Assembly: GCA_046329585.1 (NCBI GenBank)
Contig: JAXLUI010000002.1
Coordinates: forward strand, 1,426,001 to 1,490,000
DNA length: 64,000 bases
Reading direction: 5' to 3'
From: DLKC01 sp002478885
GTDB lineage: Bacteria > Bacteroidota > Bacteroidia > Chitinophagales > Chitinophagaceae
In this document: piece after piece, positions 8,593 through 17,172 of the stretch
Layout of the letters: each line of letters begins with the position of its first letter
Position numbering within the stretch: position 1 is the stretch's first letter
Program-made: the position numbers and the translations under genes
The notes under the pieces: generated by a model
The model's database searches: none
What the model saw: only the letters and a program-made list of their open reading frames with translations
Told to the model about the DNA's origin: nothing

Positions 8593-9558
8593 TTAAGAAG
8601 CAGCCTGCATCTTTTTTATTTCTTCTGTAAGCTTTGGAACCACTTCAAATACATCACCAACTATACCGTAATCAGCAGCTTTAAAGAATGGAGCTTCCGG
8701 ATCTTTGTTAATAACAACAATTGTTTTACTCCTGTTAACACCAGCAAGGTGTTGGATTGCACCGGAAATGCCTAGCGCTATATAGAGATTGGGCGCTACC
8801 TGTACGCCGGTTTGTCCTACATGCTCATGGTGTGGGCGCCAATGGCTGTCCGCAACCGGCCTGCTGCATGCCGTGGCTGCATGTAAAGTGTGTGCGAGGT
8901 CTTCGAGTATGCCCCAGTTTTCCGGCCCTTTTAAACCACGGCCACCGCTTACAACAATATCTGCTTCTGTAAGTGGCACTTCCCCGCTTACCTTGCTTAC
9001 AGCCGTGATCTTTATTTTTGACTCAGGAACGGGAACATTTAATTCAATCACTTCAGCCATACCTTTCCCTGCAACAGTTTTGTAACTGTTAGGATTTAAT
9101 GAAATTATTTTTATCTCAGAACTGATATTCACGTTTGCAAACGCCTTACCACTGAACACAGATTTCTTTACAACAAAACCATTGCTTATGTCAGGCAGCG
9201 CGACCGCACCGGTAACAATCCCGGCCTTAACCGCAGCAGCAACTCCTGGTGCAACCGCCTTGCCCGTTTGATTATGCGAAAATACAACAACAGTCGCTTT
9301 TGTTTCTTCAACAACTTTCGCAATAACGTTTGCAAATACCTGTGCATCGAAATGATCCAATGCAGCAGAGCTTACATGATGAACCTTTGATATGCCGTAT
9401 CTGCCCAATGCAGTAAGATCTTCTGCAACGGTGCCGAATACCATAGCTTCTGCAGTTGTTCCGGTTTGCTTCGCCAGATCTCCACCATAGGTTAATGCTT
9501 CAAGAGACGCTTTCTTCACGTGACCTTCAGCCTGATCTATAAAAATAAGTACTGACAT
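8593..9558 (-). CDS. etfA: Electron transfer flavoprotein alpha subunit
   Basis: 321 residues, normal length. With EtfB it takes electrons from acyl-CoA and other dehydrogenases and passes them to ETF-quinone oxidoreductase. The N-terminal half is the ETF alpha/beta fold. The C-terminal FAD domain has VVSGGRGLKGPENW, the segment ACSRPVADSHW, and GQTGVQVAPNLYIALGISG followed by AIQHLAGV, which bind the FAD. It lies downstream of etfB in the same direction, with a 136-base spacer that carries a repeat arm. A role in fatty-acid or branched-chain amino-acid oxidation is a family inference. Confidence 0.96.
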   Translation of the reverse strand: MSVLIFIDQAEGHVKKASLEALTYGGDLAKQTGTTAEAMVFGTVAEDLTALGRYGISKVHHVSSAALDHFDAQVFANVIAKVVEETKATVVVFSHNQTGKAVAPGVAAAVKAGIVTGAVALPDISNGFVVKKSVFSGKAFANVNISSEIKIISLNPNSYKTVAGKGMAEVIELNVPVPESKIKITAVSKVSGEVPLTEADIVVSGGRGLKGPENWGILEDLAHTLHAATACSRPVADSHWRPHHEHVGQTGVQVAPNLYIALGISGAIQHLAGVNRSKTIVVINKDPEAPFFKAADYGIVGDVFEVVPKLTEEIKKMQAAS

Positions 9559-9630
9559 ATATTACAAAATTTGAGGTGTTTTGATATAAAAGGAATTACA
9601 TTTCTATCTGCCGCTTAAGAACCGAATGTA

Positions 9631-9647
9631 TAAGAGTGCGACGCAAC
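9631..9647. repeat. Dispersed repeat, single arm (C type) between etfB and etfA
   Basis: The plus strand reads TAAGAGTGCGACGCAAC, followed by the GATGCC flank. It lies 48 bases after the etfB stop codon. Read with etfB it is a left C-type arm. Confidence 0.85.
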
Positions 9648-9694
9648 AGTTGATGCCATTATTTATGAAGTTGGGCACAACACTTTTTTTCATA

Positions 9695-10438
9695 CTATAT
9701 TGCTTTTGCTTCTTCGTGCAGCAGGCGCACCAGTTCGGCCACGTTATCGGCGCCAACTAATTTTACTCCGGCTTTAACCGGTGGCAGTTCATAACTTGTA
9801 ATATTGGTTAAAGCTTCTGCCGCTGCAGGTTCAACCACTTTTAAAGGTTTGGTGCGTGCACTCATAATTCCACGCATGTTTGGAATGCGTTGTTCGGCCA
9901 CACCTTTCTGGCAACTAACCACAACAGGCAAGGCAACTTCGCAAACCTCTTCACCGCCTTCAATTTCGCGAGCAACAACAGCTGTTGAACCGTTGAGATC
10001 AAATTTTGTTGCCAAAGAAATATAAGGCATCGAAAGCATCTCTGCAACCATTCCCCCTATAGAAGAACCATTGTAATCAATTGTTTCTTTACCGGTGAAA
10101 ATAAGATCGTAGTTGCCCTGCTTTGCCACTTCGAAAATTTGCGTGGCTATATAAAAACTATCATCGCTCTGGGTATTTACACGATAAGCTTCATCGCCAC
10201 CTAAAGCAAGCGCTTTGCGAATAACCGGTTCGCAATCTGCGGCACCCACTGTTACAAGATGCAATACAGTTGACGGATCTTTTTCTTTTAACTCGATGGC
10301 GCGAACAAGGGCATACCATTCGTCGTAGGGATTAATAATCCATTGTACTCCGTTCTCTTCAAATTTTGTGTTACCGTCTTTAAATGCAATCCTGGAAGTT
10401 GTGTCCGGTGTTTTACTGATGCAGATTAATATCTTCAT
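9695..10438 (-). CDS. etfB: Electron transfer flavoprotein beta subunit
   Basis: 247 residues from ATG 10438. The frame stays open eight codons further to 10462, but the conserved N-terminus MKILICISKTPDTTS fits the internal start. The AMP-binding ETF beta fold shows TGKETIDYNGSSIGGMVAEML and the recognition-loop region SCQKGVAEQRIPNMRGIMSAR. It is the first gene of etfBA. A TAnnTTTG box and an 11-bp perfect palindrome directly upstream suggest regulated transcription. Confidence 0.95.
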   Translation of the reverse strand: MKILICISKTPDTTSRIAFKDGNTKFEENGVQWIINPYDEWYALVRAIELKEKDPSTVLHLVTVGAADCEPVIRKALALGGDEAYRVNTQSDDSFYIATQIFEVAKQGNYDLIFTGKETIDYNGSSIGGMVAEMLSMPYISLATKFDLNGSTAVVAREIEGGEEVCEVALPVVVSCQKGVAEQRIPNMRGIMSARTKPLKVVEPAAAEALTNITSYELPPVKAGVKLVGADNVAELVRLLHEEAKAI

Positions 10439-10473
10439 GACAAGAAATTTTAGAACGCACAATTGCCAAAAAA

Positions 10474-10501
10474 CAAATTAGTTGTTTATGCAACTAATTT
10501 G
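10474..10501. promoter_or_regulatory. Perfect inverted repeat, candidate etfBA operator
   Basis: CAAATTAGTTG (10474-10484) and CAACTAATTTG (10491-10501) are exact reverse complements around a 6-base spacer. The palindrome abuts the downstream edge of the -7 box, over the expected transcription start, as a repressor operator would. TetR- or GntR-family regulators of fatty-acid catabolism often use sites of this form. No such regulator gene is adjacent. Confidence 0.6.
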
Positions 10502-10509
10502 CAAATATA
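10502..10509 (-). promoter_or_regulatory. Candidate -7 box for etfBA
   Basis: The minus strand reads TATATTTG (TAnnTTTG consensus), about 64 bases before the etfB ATG. The -33 element is not convincing. Confidence 0.5.
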
Positions 10510-10740
10510 ATACCTTACCGGTATGTTCCGAAAATTCAGTTGAAAATTTTTTTGGACGGTAATTACTGCTCTTAACAGTAAAATAGCATTCGAAAAATAA
10601 ACGGTACGCTATTTGAAAATATCATTAACGCGACACCGGTTTGTTAAAAAAATGCTATGAAGCTTTCCATAAGTAGGTAAAGCATATCCCACATTAAACG
10701 ACAAAACAGTTTTACCGTCTACCATTCAATTGAACAAATT

Positions 10741-11733
10741 ATGAGTTTTAAAACAGGAATTATTTTATTGAGTATTCTATCATGCTTATGGACTATTAGT
10801 GGGTGCTCAGGTAAACGGCATATAAGTACTCCGATTACGATTGACAAAAATGCAATTACCGATGTGGTTTATGGTAACAACAACGACTGGAAGGGAAATT
10901 CAACATCGTTAACCATGGATATTTATAGCCCACCTGTAATGCAGGAGGGAAAAAAGTATCCGCTTGTATTGTTTATACATGGGGGCGGCTATCTAACCGG
11001 GGATAAAAAATCAGCCAGCGACAAATGCAGTATTCTCGCCGACTCAGGCTTTATCGCTGTAAGCATCGATTACCGTCTCGGCTGGGATAAAGGTACAGGC
11101 CAATGCAACGGAAATACATACGAATTAGAAAATGCCGGGTATCGTGCCATACAGGATGCAAATGCCGCGCTGCGATTTCTTGTTTCAGAGGCAGATAAAT
11201 ACAGCATCGATACCAATTGGATATTTTTAAGCGGTTCAAGTGCAGGAGCCATTACAGCCATATGTGCTACATATCTTGATGATAACAATATCAAAGCCTA
11301 CTATCCAGCTTCGGCAAATGCGCTGGGAAGCCTTGTTTCCGCAAGCAACAACCTCACAAATAAGTACAGTATCAAAGGTATTTCAAGCATTTCCGGTGGA
11401 ATACCAGATACCAATCTTATCAGAACTGGTAAAGTAGTACCTGCAATTCTATTCCATGGTGCGCTGGATGAAACCGTACCACCGGAATACGGCCACTTTT
11501 ACTCATGCGCCAACTACCCATATATCTCTGGGGGCATTTCGGTGTACAGGACAATAGCTAGAAAAAACGTTCCTGTAATTGCACACATTCTTACGGATGC
11601 AGGTCATGGCCATGATGGAGAGAGTGGTTACAGCGATGAATATAAAATGAGTGAAACTGCGAACTTCTTTCATAACCTTATTCAAAAGAGTCCGCAGCCA
11701 TCAGGGATATTTTATAGCACAAGCAAAAATTAA
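10741..11733 (+). CDS. Alpha/beta-hydrolase esterase lipoprotein 1
   Basis: 330 residues. The signal peptide ends in the lipobox TISGC, so it is a lipoprotein. The hydrolase fold is of the carboxylesterase / HSL-like type: oxyanion motif HGGGYLTGD, nucleophile elbow GSSAGA (Ser in the middle), acid Asp in HGALDETVP and catalytic His in DAGHGHDGESG. It probably hydrolyses an ester, for example an acetyl or feruloyl group on a glycan, but the substrate cannot be read from the sequence. It is followed 172 bases later by a close paralogue, which points to tandem duplication. Confidence 0.88.
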   Translation: MSFKTGIILLSILSCLWTISGCSGKRHISTPITIDKNAITDVVYGNNNDWKGNSTSLTMDIYSPPVMQEGKKYPLVLFIHGGGYLTGDKKSASDKCSILADSGFIAVSIDYRLGWDKGTGQCNGNTYELENAGYRAIQDANAALRFLVSEADKYSIDTNWIFLSGSSAGAITAICATYLDDNNIKAYYPASANALGSLVSASNNLTNKYSIKGISSISGGIPDTNLIRTGKVVPAILFHGALDETVPPEYGHFYSCANYPYISGGISVYRTIARKNVPVIAHILTDAGHGHDGESGYSDEYKMSETANFFHNLIQKSPQPSGIFYSTSKN

Positions 11734-11905
11734 AGCCGCCATCAAATAAGCTCAAAGAAGCAAAGCAAATTAAACATCAATTAATTTTTTCAAAGCGGCA
11801 AATATTAAAACATACAACCAGAAGGATGGCATTGGCTTTGTTAATGGTACATTCAAATAACAAGAGCTTTTCAAACATCCGGGGAGCAAATAAAAACCTC
11901 GCAGC

Positions 11906-12910
11906 ATGCAAAAAAACAAAGTAACACTTCTCATTTTATTACTGGCAATATCATTCGCCATAATTCTGGGCTGCTCAAAAAAAGAAAGTACCCCAGTTAC
12001 CGTTACAGGAGGCAATCCCAGTGTTTTAAGGGACGTTGTGTATGGCAGTAACATTAACTGGAAGGGCCAGAACGAAACTGAAGCAATGGATATCTATTTT
12101 CCTGCAAACATACAGCCCGGAAAAAAATATCCACTCGCGGTATTTATTCATGGCGGAGGGTTTGTTACCGGCGACAAAGCCAACTCGCAGGTAAAATGCC
12201 AGATATTGAACGACTCAGGCTTTATTGCTGTCTCTATCAACTACCGATACGGCTGGGACAATGGCGGCGGTGTTTGTGTCGGTGATACCGCATCGCTTGG
12301 CCTGGCCTTGTTCCGCGGCATACAAGACGTAAACGCTGCGCTTCGCTTTCTTGTCTCAAAAGCTGACGAATATGCCATTGACACCAACTGGATCTTTGTC
12401 GGCGGCGCAAGCGCGGGAGGCACATTGGCACTCAACTGTACTTATGTTACCGAACAATACGAAAAGGAAAGATACCCGCAGATATATGCAGCTTTGGGCG
12501 GATTGTACAATCAAACGAATAATTTAACCAACAAGTATTCTATTAAAGGTATTTACAGCATCGCAGGCGGGCTTGGCGATTCAACCGTTATTAATGCTGG
12601 GAATGCTGTCCCAACCATATTTTTCCAGGGTGATGCCGACGAAGTCATCCCGGTCGATCACGGCACTTATTTATGGTGTAGCAATTTTCCGAAGTTGGTA
12701 GGTTCACTCTGTATTGCACGGCAACTGGAAAAGTATAATAAACCGGCCGTTGCGCACATACTCTCGGGAGCAGGCCATGGCAACAATGGAGATAGTGGTT
12801 TCGACAACCCGTTTATGATGAGCAACACCGCCTGTTTTCTTAAAAGGCTTACGCAAAAAACCGTTATTCAAAGCAATATTTACCCCAATTTCACCAACAG
12901 TTGTCCATAG
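11906..12910 (+). CDS. Alpha/beta-hydrolase esterase lipoprotein 2
   Basis: 334 residues, a tandem paralogue of the preceding gene with the same order of motifs: lipobox ILGC, oxyanion HGGGFVTGD, nucleophile elbow GGASAGG, acid in QGDADEVIP and His in GAGHGNNGDSG. Shared blocks include IDTNWIF, RFLVS and NLTNKYSIKGI. Divergence is moderate, so the copies may have different substrates. The start ATG at 11906 puts a standard lipoprotein signal at the N-terminus. A single C-type repeat arm lies 82 bases past the stop codon. Confidence 0.88.
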   Translation: MQKNKVTLLILLLAISFAIILGCSKKESTPVTVTGGNPSVLRDVVYGSNINWKGQNETEAMDIYFPANIQPGKKYPLAVFIHGGGFVTGDKANSQVKCQILNDSGFIAVSINYRYGWDNGGGVCVGDTASLGLALFRGIQDVNAALRFLVSKADEYAIDTNWIFVGGASAGGTLALNCTYVTEQYEKERYPQIYAALGGLYNQTNNLTNKYSIKGIYSIAGGLGDSTVINAGNAVPTIFFQGDADEVIPVDHGTYLWCSNFPKLVGSLCIARQLEKYNKPAVAHILSGAGHGNNGDSGFDNPFMMSNTACFLKRLTQKTVIQSNIYPNFTNSCP

Positions 12911-12992
12911 CTGTTGCAACCATATTCGAGCTTTAGGTTGTAACCGGAGTTTCTTTATTTGGATCCCGGCATCAACATCATCAGGCAGCTTC

Positions 12993-13012
12993 GTTGCGTC
13001 GCGCACTTGTAC
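12993..13012. repeat. Dispersed repeat, single arm (C type)
   Basis: The plus strand reads GTTGCGTCGCGCACTTGTAC, with one change from the usual C-type core. It lies 82 bases downstream of the esterase 2 stop, preceded by the outer motifs CCCGGC and GGCATC. Confidence 0.85.
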
Positions 13013-13128
13013 CGCGCAAATGCAATTCATCAGTCAATACAAATTTCCATATGCGGTTTTGCAAAGTTATCTAAGCAAATCTACCTTTCGCAAGAGTAAT
13101 CTTACCAACAAAAGCTAACTCGTTGCAA

Positions 13129-13920
13129 ATGATACACAAAATCTTTGCCCAAAATGCCGCAAAAATCTTCAAAGAAGATAAAACAGTTGTCGGCCTTGCC
13201 GCAGCCGGTTCCTGGGCAACCGGTGAAATCGACGAATATTCCGATCTCGATCTTATCCTTGTTACCTATGCAAAGATATCCGGCGACAAAACGCTAATGC
13301 ACGCATACGCTCAAAAGATCGGCAACCTGTTATCAGCTTTTACTGGCGAGCACGTGGGAGAAGCCCGGTTGCTAATCTGTTTATATGAACACCCACTCCT
13401 CCATGTAGATATTAAATTTGTTACACCTGCAGAATTTTGCCAAAGAATTGAAACACCGGCCATTCTTCTCGACACCGAAGGGCACTTACAAAGCTTGCTT
13501 GAACAAACCCAAGCAAAAATTCCTGTTCCCGATTTTCAATGGATTGAAAATCGCTTCTGGACCTGGGCCCATTACGCGCTTTTAAAAATTGCAAGGGGCG
13601 AATATTTTGAAGCACTCGACTTTTTCGCTTTCCTGAGAATGATCGTATTTGGTCCTCTGCTGCAAATAAAAAATGGCAAATCGCCGAGAGGCGTGCGCAA
13701 GCTAGAGACCCAGTTGCCGTGCGCAGACCTGGAAAATTTAAAAGCAACAGTTCCTTCTTATGATCAAAGTTCCTTGTTCAATACTTTGCATAATTCAATC
13801 ATTTTATATAAGCAATTAAGAAGCGAATTATACAACGACGGAATAAATTATCAAACCAAAACCGAACAAGCGGTGCTGACTTGTTTTACTGGCATCAGAA
13901 ACAAACAAGAATTGGGTTAA
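13129..13920 (+). CDS. Nucleotidyltransferase-fold protein
   Basis: 263 residues from ATG 13129. An upstream TTG at 13123 would add only two residues. The polymerase-beta-type motif GSWATGEIDEYSDLDL gives Gly27-Ser28 and the metal-binding Asp39 and Asp41, with a third carboxylate at Asp94 (HVDIKFV). The C-terminal half is helical and resembles streptomycin/kanamycin adenylyltransferase-like proteins. It may transfer a nucleotide to a small molecule or protein, but a role in antibiotic resistance is not supported by context. It stands upstream of a DUF1295 gene in the same direction (57-base gap). Confidence 0.8.
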   Translation: MIHKIFAQNAAKIFKEDKTVVGLAAAGSWATGEIDEYSDLDLILVTYAKISGDKTLMHAYAQKIGNLLSAFTGEHVGEARLLICLYEHPLLHVDIKFVTPAEFCQRIETPAILLDTEGHLQSLLEQTQAKIPVPDFQWIENRFWTWAHYALLKIARGEYFEALDFFAFLRMIVFGPLLQIKNGKSPRGVRKLETQLPCADLENLKATVPSYDQSSLFNTLHNSIILYKQLRSELYNDGINYQTKTEQAVLTCFTGIRNKQELG

Positions 13921-13977
13921 ACATTGCGATCATTTGCCATGAAGAAAATAATATGCGCTTAATCATTATTTTTAGGA

Positions 13978-14892
13978 ATGATCAAAACAATTATCCTGCT
14001 TATAACTGCACTGGTGGTTATTCCAGTGGCCGCTTTTTATTTCGATGATCCCTTAACCGATCTCCAAAGCAATATGATGCACATAACAGGCTATGTTATG
14101 CTTGCGGTTGCAGGCTATTGTTTTATTGTAGGGGAATTAACCGGCAATAACAGCCAGGTTGATAAGCTCTGGAGCGTTATTCCCATCGTTTATGCTGTTT
14201 ATTTTGCCTACGCTTCCGGTTGGAATCAACGGGTTACCTTAATGGCAATTCTTGTTGCAGCATGGGGCATAAGATTAACCTACAATTTCAGCCGGCGCGG
14301 TGCTTACAGCTGGAAATTCTGGAGCGGTGAAGAAGACTATCGCTGGCAGGTATTACGCAAAGACCCGATGTTCGATACAAGATTAAAATGGTTGTTGTTC
14401 AATCTTTTTTTCATTTGTCTTTACCAGAACACGTTGATATGGTTATTTACGCTTCCAGCCGTAATGGCCGCAGGAAGCGACAAATCCTTAACAGGGTGGG
14501 ATTTTGCCCTTGCATTTTTTGTAGTTGCCGCAATCGTCATAGAATTTATTGCAGATCAGCAACAGTGGAATTATCAAAAAGAAAAATATCGCCGTTTGAA
14601 CGCCGGCGAACCATTGGAAGGATACTATAAAAATGGCTTTGTTTCAACCGGCTTGTGGAAATATGTGCGCCACCCAAACTATTCAGCCGAACAAACCATT
14701 TGGATATTGTTCTATTGTTTTAGTATCGTTGGCACCGGCAAATGGCTTAACTGGAGCGCTGCAGGTTTTGTACTCTTGCTGTTACTATTCCAGGGGAGCG
14801 CAGACTTTAGCGAAAAAATATCGGCAGCCAAATATCCGGACTATAAAGATTATCAAAAAAGCACGGGCAAGTTTCTTCCCAAATTCAAGTAA
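13978..14892 (+). CDS. DUF1295 membrane enzyme
   Basis: 304 residues with about seven membrane helices. The C-terminal region GLWKYVRHPNYSAEQTIW is the signature shared by DUF1295 / steroid 5-alpha-reductase-like proteins and isoprenylcysteine methyltransferases, where it binds NADPH or the methyl donor. The motif DKLWSVIPIVYAVYF in the N-terminal half fits DUF1295. It probably modifies a lipid or isoprenoid in the inner membrane. The actual reaction is unknown. A paired repeat follows 37 bases after the stop. Confidence 0.85.
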   Translation: MIKTIILLITALVVIPVAAFYFDDPLTDLQSNMMHITGYVMLAVAGYCFIVGELTGNNSQVDKLWSVIPIVYAVYFAYASGWNQRVTLMAILVAAWGIRLTYNFSRRGAYSWKFWSGEEDYRWQVLRKDPMFDTRLKWLLFNLFFICLYQNTLIWLFTLPAVMAAGSDKSLTGWDFALAFFVVAAIVIEFIADQQQWNYQKEKYRRLNAGEPLEGYYKNGFVSTGLWKYVRHPNYSAEQTIWILFYCFSIVGTGKWLNWSAAGFVLLLLLFQGSADFSEKISAAKYPDYKDYQKSTGKFLPKFK

Positions 14893-14928
14893 ATATTAAC
14901 CCGGCTGCAGTATGATTATTGAGCCTTT

Positions 14929-15050
14929 GTTGCGCCGCACTCTTTTACTATAAAGCCACATGCAGCCATAGCTGCCTGTCATTTTCGCAAGCAATGCAAG
15001 CCTGTAACCAATTGCCGATGTTTGTTGTACAGTACAAGAGTGCGACGCAA
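14929..15050. repeat. Dispersed inverted repeat, paired arms (C/C type)
   Basis: The left arm at 14929-14948 (GTTGCGCCGCACTCTTTTAC) has its central T changed to C. The right arm at 15032-15050 (GTACAAGAGTGCGACGCAA) is intact. The spacer is 83 bases. The element starts 37 bases after the DUF1295 stop. Confidence 0.87.
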
Positions 15051-15163
15051 AGAACGACGATAGATAAACAAATGCCGGGACCATAACGGCTGCCAAACCG
15101 AAGCTTTAATTAAATATTTATCGCATTTGGTTTTCCGGCAATTAACGCTTGTTCATATTTTGC

Positions 15164-15195
15164 TTGTAATAAATTTCGCTGTTACCTTAAATTTG
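15164..15195 (+). promoter_or_regulatory. Promoter of the comA-aroE operon
   Basis: TTG at 15164-15166 and TAAATTTG at 15188-15195 are separated by 21 bases, matching the Bacteroidota -33/-7 arrangement. The start codon follows 26 bases after the -7 box. Confidence 0.55.
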
Positions 15196-15221
15196 CGTTT
15201 TCTTAAAACAACCTTCTACAG

Positions 15222-15992
15222 ATGAACTTCAATTTATCACAAATGCCAGACAGGAACCAGAAACCCAGGACTTACGGCATTACAATGGTTATGGACAAAG
15301 GTTTGAGCATTAACGACGTGCATAATTTTATGAGTATTGCCGAACCGCATGTGGATATAGTTAAACTCGGCTTTGGCACATCGTTCGTAACACCTAACCT
15401 TCGTGAAAAAATTGAAGTTTACCAGAGCTATAATGTACCGGTGTATTTTGGAGGCACGCTTTTCGAAGCCTTTTTAATCCGCAACCAGTTCGAAGATTAT
15501 ATTGCTATTTGCAAAGACTACAACATAACCCACATGGAAGTGAGCGACGGCTCCATTACCATACCGCACGCGGAAAAATGCGGTTATATTGAAAAGTTAA
15601 CCAAACACGGAACCATTTTAAGCGAGGTGGGAAGTAAGGATGCAGCGCATATTATCCCTCCCTATAAATGGATAGAATTGATGCGTGCTGAACTGGAAGC
15701 CGGCGCATCCTACGTTATCGCCGAAGCAAGAGAAACAGGCAATGTTGGTATTTACCGTGGAAGCGGCGAGGTTAGAGAAGGTCTTGTGCAGGAAATTCTT
15801 ACACAAATTCCAGGCGAAAAGATTTTATGGGAAGCTCCACAAAAAGCACAACAACTTTACTTTTTAGAGTTACTGGGTTGCAATGTAAATCTTGGTAATA
15901 TTGCCCCTTCTGAAGTGATTTCGCTGGAAGCAATGCGCATTGGCTTGCGTGGCGATACTTTTGAATTATACCTCAATAAAAAATCGGCGTGA
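15222..15992 (+). CDS. Phosphosulfolactate synthase (ComA family)
   Basis: 256 residues. ComA adds sulfite to phosphoenolpyruvate to give phosphosulfolactate, the first step toward coenzyme M in methanogens. Homologues occur in bacteria. The TIM-barrel sequence shows YGITMVMDKGLS near the start, DIVKLGFGTSFV, YFGGTLFEAFL, HMEVSDGSI, SEVGSKDA, VIAEARETGNVGIYRGSGE, ILWEAPQKAQQ, and LGNIAPSEVISLEAMRIGL near the end. The family match is strong. In Bacteroidota a sulfonate route toward cysteate and sulfonolipids is a plausible alternative to coenzyme M, but this is inference. It overlaps aroE by four bases (GTGA). Confidence 0.9.
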   Translation: MNFNLSQMPDRNQKPRTYGITMVMDKGLSINDVHNFMSIAEPHVDIVKLGFGTSFVTPNLREKIEVYQSYNVPVYFGGTLFEAFLIRNQFEDYIAICKDYNITHMEVSDGSITIPHAEKCGYIEKLTKHGTILSEVGSKDAAHIIPPYKWIELMRAELEAGASYVIAEARETGNVGIYRGSGEVREGLVQEILTQIPGEKILWEAPQKAQQLYFLELLGCNVNLGNIAPSEVISLEAMRIGLRGDTFELYLNKKSA

Positions 15993-16732
15993 TAACTAGG
16001 GAGTTTGGCCTGATAGGTTACCCGCTCTCACATTCTTTCTCTCAAAAATATTTTACATCAAAATTTGAAAAGGAAGGAATAGATGATGCCGTGTTCCATG
16101 CATTTTCTATCCCTTCCATTAATGACCTCCCGGAGGTATTACGCAATCATCAATTGCTAAAAGGCTTTGCTATTACTATCCCCTACAAAAGAGAAGTGAT
16201 CCCCTTTCTGCATTATACTTCAACGGAAGTTAAAAAAATGAAAGCCTGCAATTGTGTGCAGATAAAAAACGGGCAGTTATTCGGTCACAATACCGATGCT
16301 ACCGGCTTCGAAAGGTCGTTTGTAAAACTGCTGAAACCTTATCACCAGAAAGCCTTGATACTGGGCACCGGCGGCGCTTCCTCGGCCGTTGAGTTTGCAT
16401 TGCAAAAAATACATATGCCCTACAAGTTTGTATCAAGAACAAAAGATGAAACAAGTGGAGTATTAAGCTATGAAGATTTAGATGACCTGTTGCTTGAAGA
16501 GTACAAGGTGGTAATTAATTGCACGCCGTTGGGCACTTACCCGAAAATTGACGAAGCGCCGGATATTCCTTACCAGTTTCTAACTGATCAGCATTACCTT
16601 TTCGACCTGGTTTATAATCCAGCAACAACAAAATTTCTTGCCCGCGGCGAAGAGGCTGGCTCATCAATCCAAAACGGTTATGAAATGCTTGTGCTGCAGG
16701 CCGAAGAAAACTGGCGTATCTGGAATATCTAA
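15989..16732 (+). CDS. aroE: Shikimate dehydrogenase
   Basis: 247 residues with a GTG start that overlaps the comA stop as GTGA, so the two are probably translationally coupled. The enzyme reduces 3-dehydroshikimate to shikimate with NADPH. Substrate-binding elements are IGYPLSHSFSQKYF near the start, GFAITIPYKREV with the catalytic Lys, and NTDATGFERSF with the conserved Asn and Asp. The nucleotide site is LILGTGGASSAV. The C-terminal part has NCTPLGTYP, FDLVYNP and QNGYEMLVLQAEE. The stop codon interlocks with that of the convergent thioesterase. Confidence 0.94.
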   Translation: MITREFGLIGYPLSHSFSQKYFTSKFEKEGIDDAVFHAFSIPSINDLPEVLRNHQLLKGFAITIPYKREVIPFLHYTSTEVKKMKACNCVQIKNGQLFGHNTDATGFERSFVKLLKPYHQKALILGTGGASSAVEFALQKIHMPYKFVSRTKDETSGVLSYEDLDDLLLEEYKVVINCTPLGTYPKIDEAPDIPYQFLTDQHYLFDLVYNPATTKFLARGEEAGSSIQNGYEMLVLQAEENWRIWNI

Positions 16733-17169
16733 CCAATAGTAAGCTTCAATTTTTCAATGGCCGCAGTTGGCAATGACACTACCCTTTTTAACGAATAATC
16801 ATAGCAAAGCATACCGGTTTTAGCCTTTGCCGCAAGCAGATTGCCGGACACATTTACCACTTCCATTTTGTAAAACAAGTCAAATCCGTATTTATCGAAT
16901 GCCTCTGCGGCAACAGCAATTAAAACTTCATCGCCCTGGCTGAGTTCTTTTTTGTATTCGATCGCCACGTCACTCATGATTAAGCCAACGCCCTCAAAAG
17001 AAAGTTCTCCATAACCGAGCGATGTTAAATATGCATGCCTTGCTTCGTGAAGCAGGGAAAGAAAAGTGTCGTTGCCAACATGGCCACCAAAGTTAAGATC
17101 GGTAATGCGAATACGGATTTTTGTGGCAAAACCAAACTGGGTGGGGAGTTTTATTTTTATTCTATCCAT
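16729..17169 (-). CDS. Acyl-CoA thioesterase, hot-dog fold
   Basis: 146 residues of the 4-hydroxybenzoyl-CoA thioesterase / FadM type. The motif RITDLNFGGHVGNDTFLSLLHEARHAYL contains the Asn/His/Glu residues used by this family. The rest follows the single-domain hot-dog pattern (VGLIMSDVAIEYKKEL, GDEVLIAVAAEAF). It probably hydrolyses an acyl-CoA in the cytoplasm. Its 3' end overlaps the convergent aroE by four bases. Upstream lies rdgB (3-base gap), so the two form a short operon. Confidence 0.85.
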   Translation of the reverse strand: MDRIKIKLPTQFGFATKIRIRITDLNFGGHVGNDTFLSLLHEARHAYLTSLGYGELSFEGVGLIMSDVAIEYKKELSQGDEVLIAVAAEAFDKYGFDLFYKMEVVNVSGNLLAAKAKTGMLCYDYSLKRVVSLPTAAIEKLKLTIG

Positions 17170-17172
17170 AGC

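Larger units (their letters stand above)
10439..10740. other. Divergent regulatory region, etfB and esterase 1
   Basis: 302 bases between divergently transcribed genes. The etfB side holds the palindrome 10474-10501 and a -7 box at 10502-10509. I found no clear promoter on the esterase side. Confidence 0.55.
14893..15221. other. Intergenic region with paired repeat and comA promoter
   Basis: 329 bases with no gene. It holds a C/C repeat pair (14929-15050) on the left and a good promoter candidate for the comA-like gene on the right (15164-15195). Confidence 0.65.

Noticed and set aside
13129..13920. Calling the nucleotidyltransferase an aminoglycoside-resistance gene
   Set aside because: Only the general fold motif is visible. 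There is no mobile-element context or specific match to resistance enzymes.
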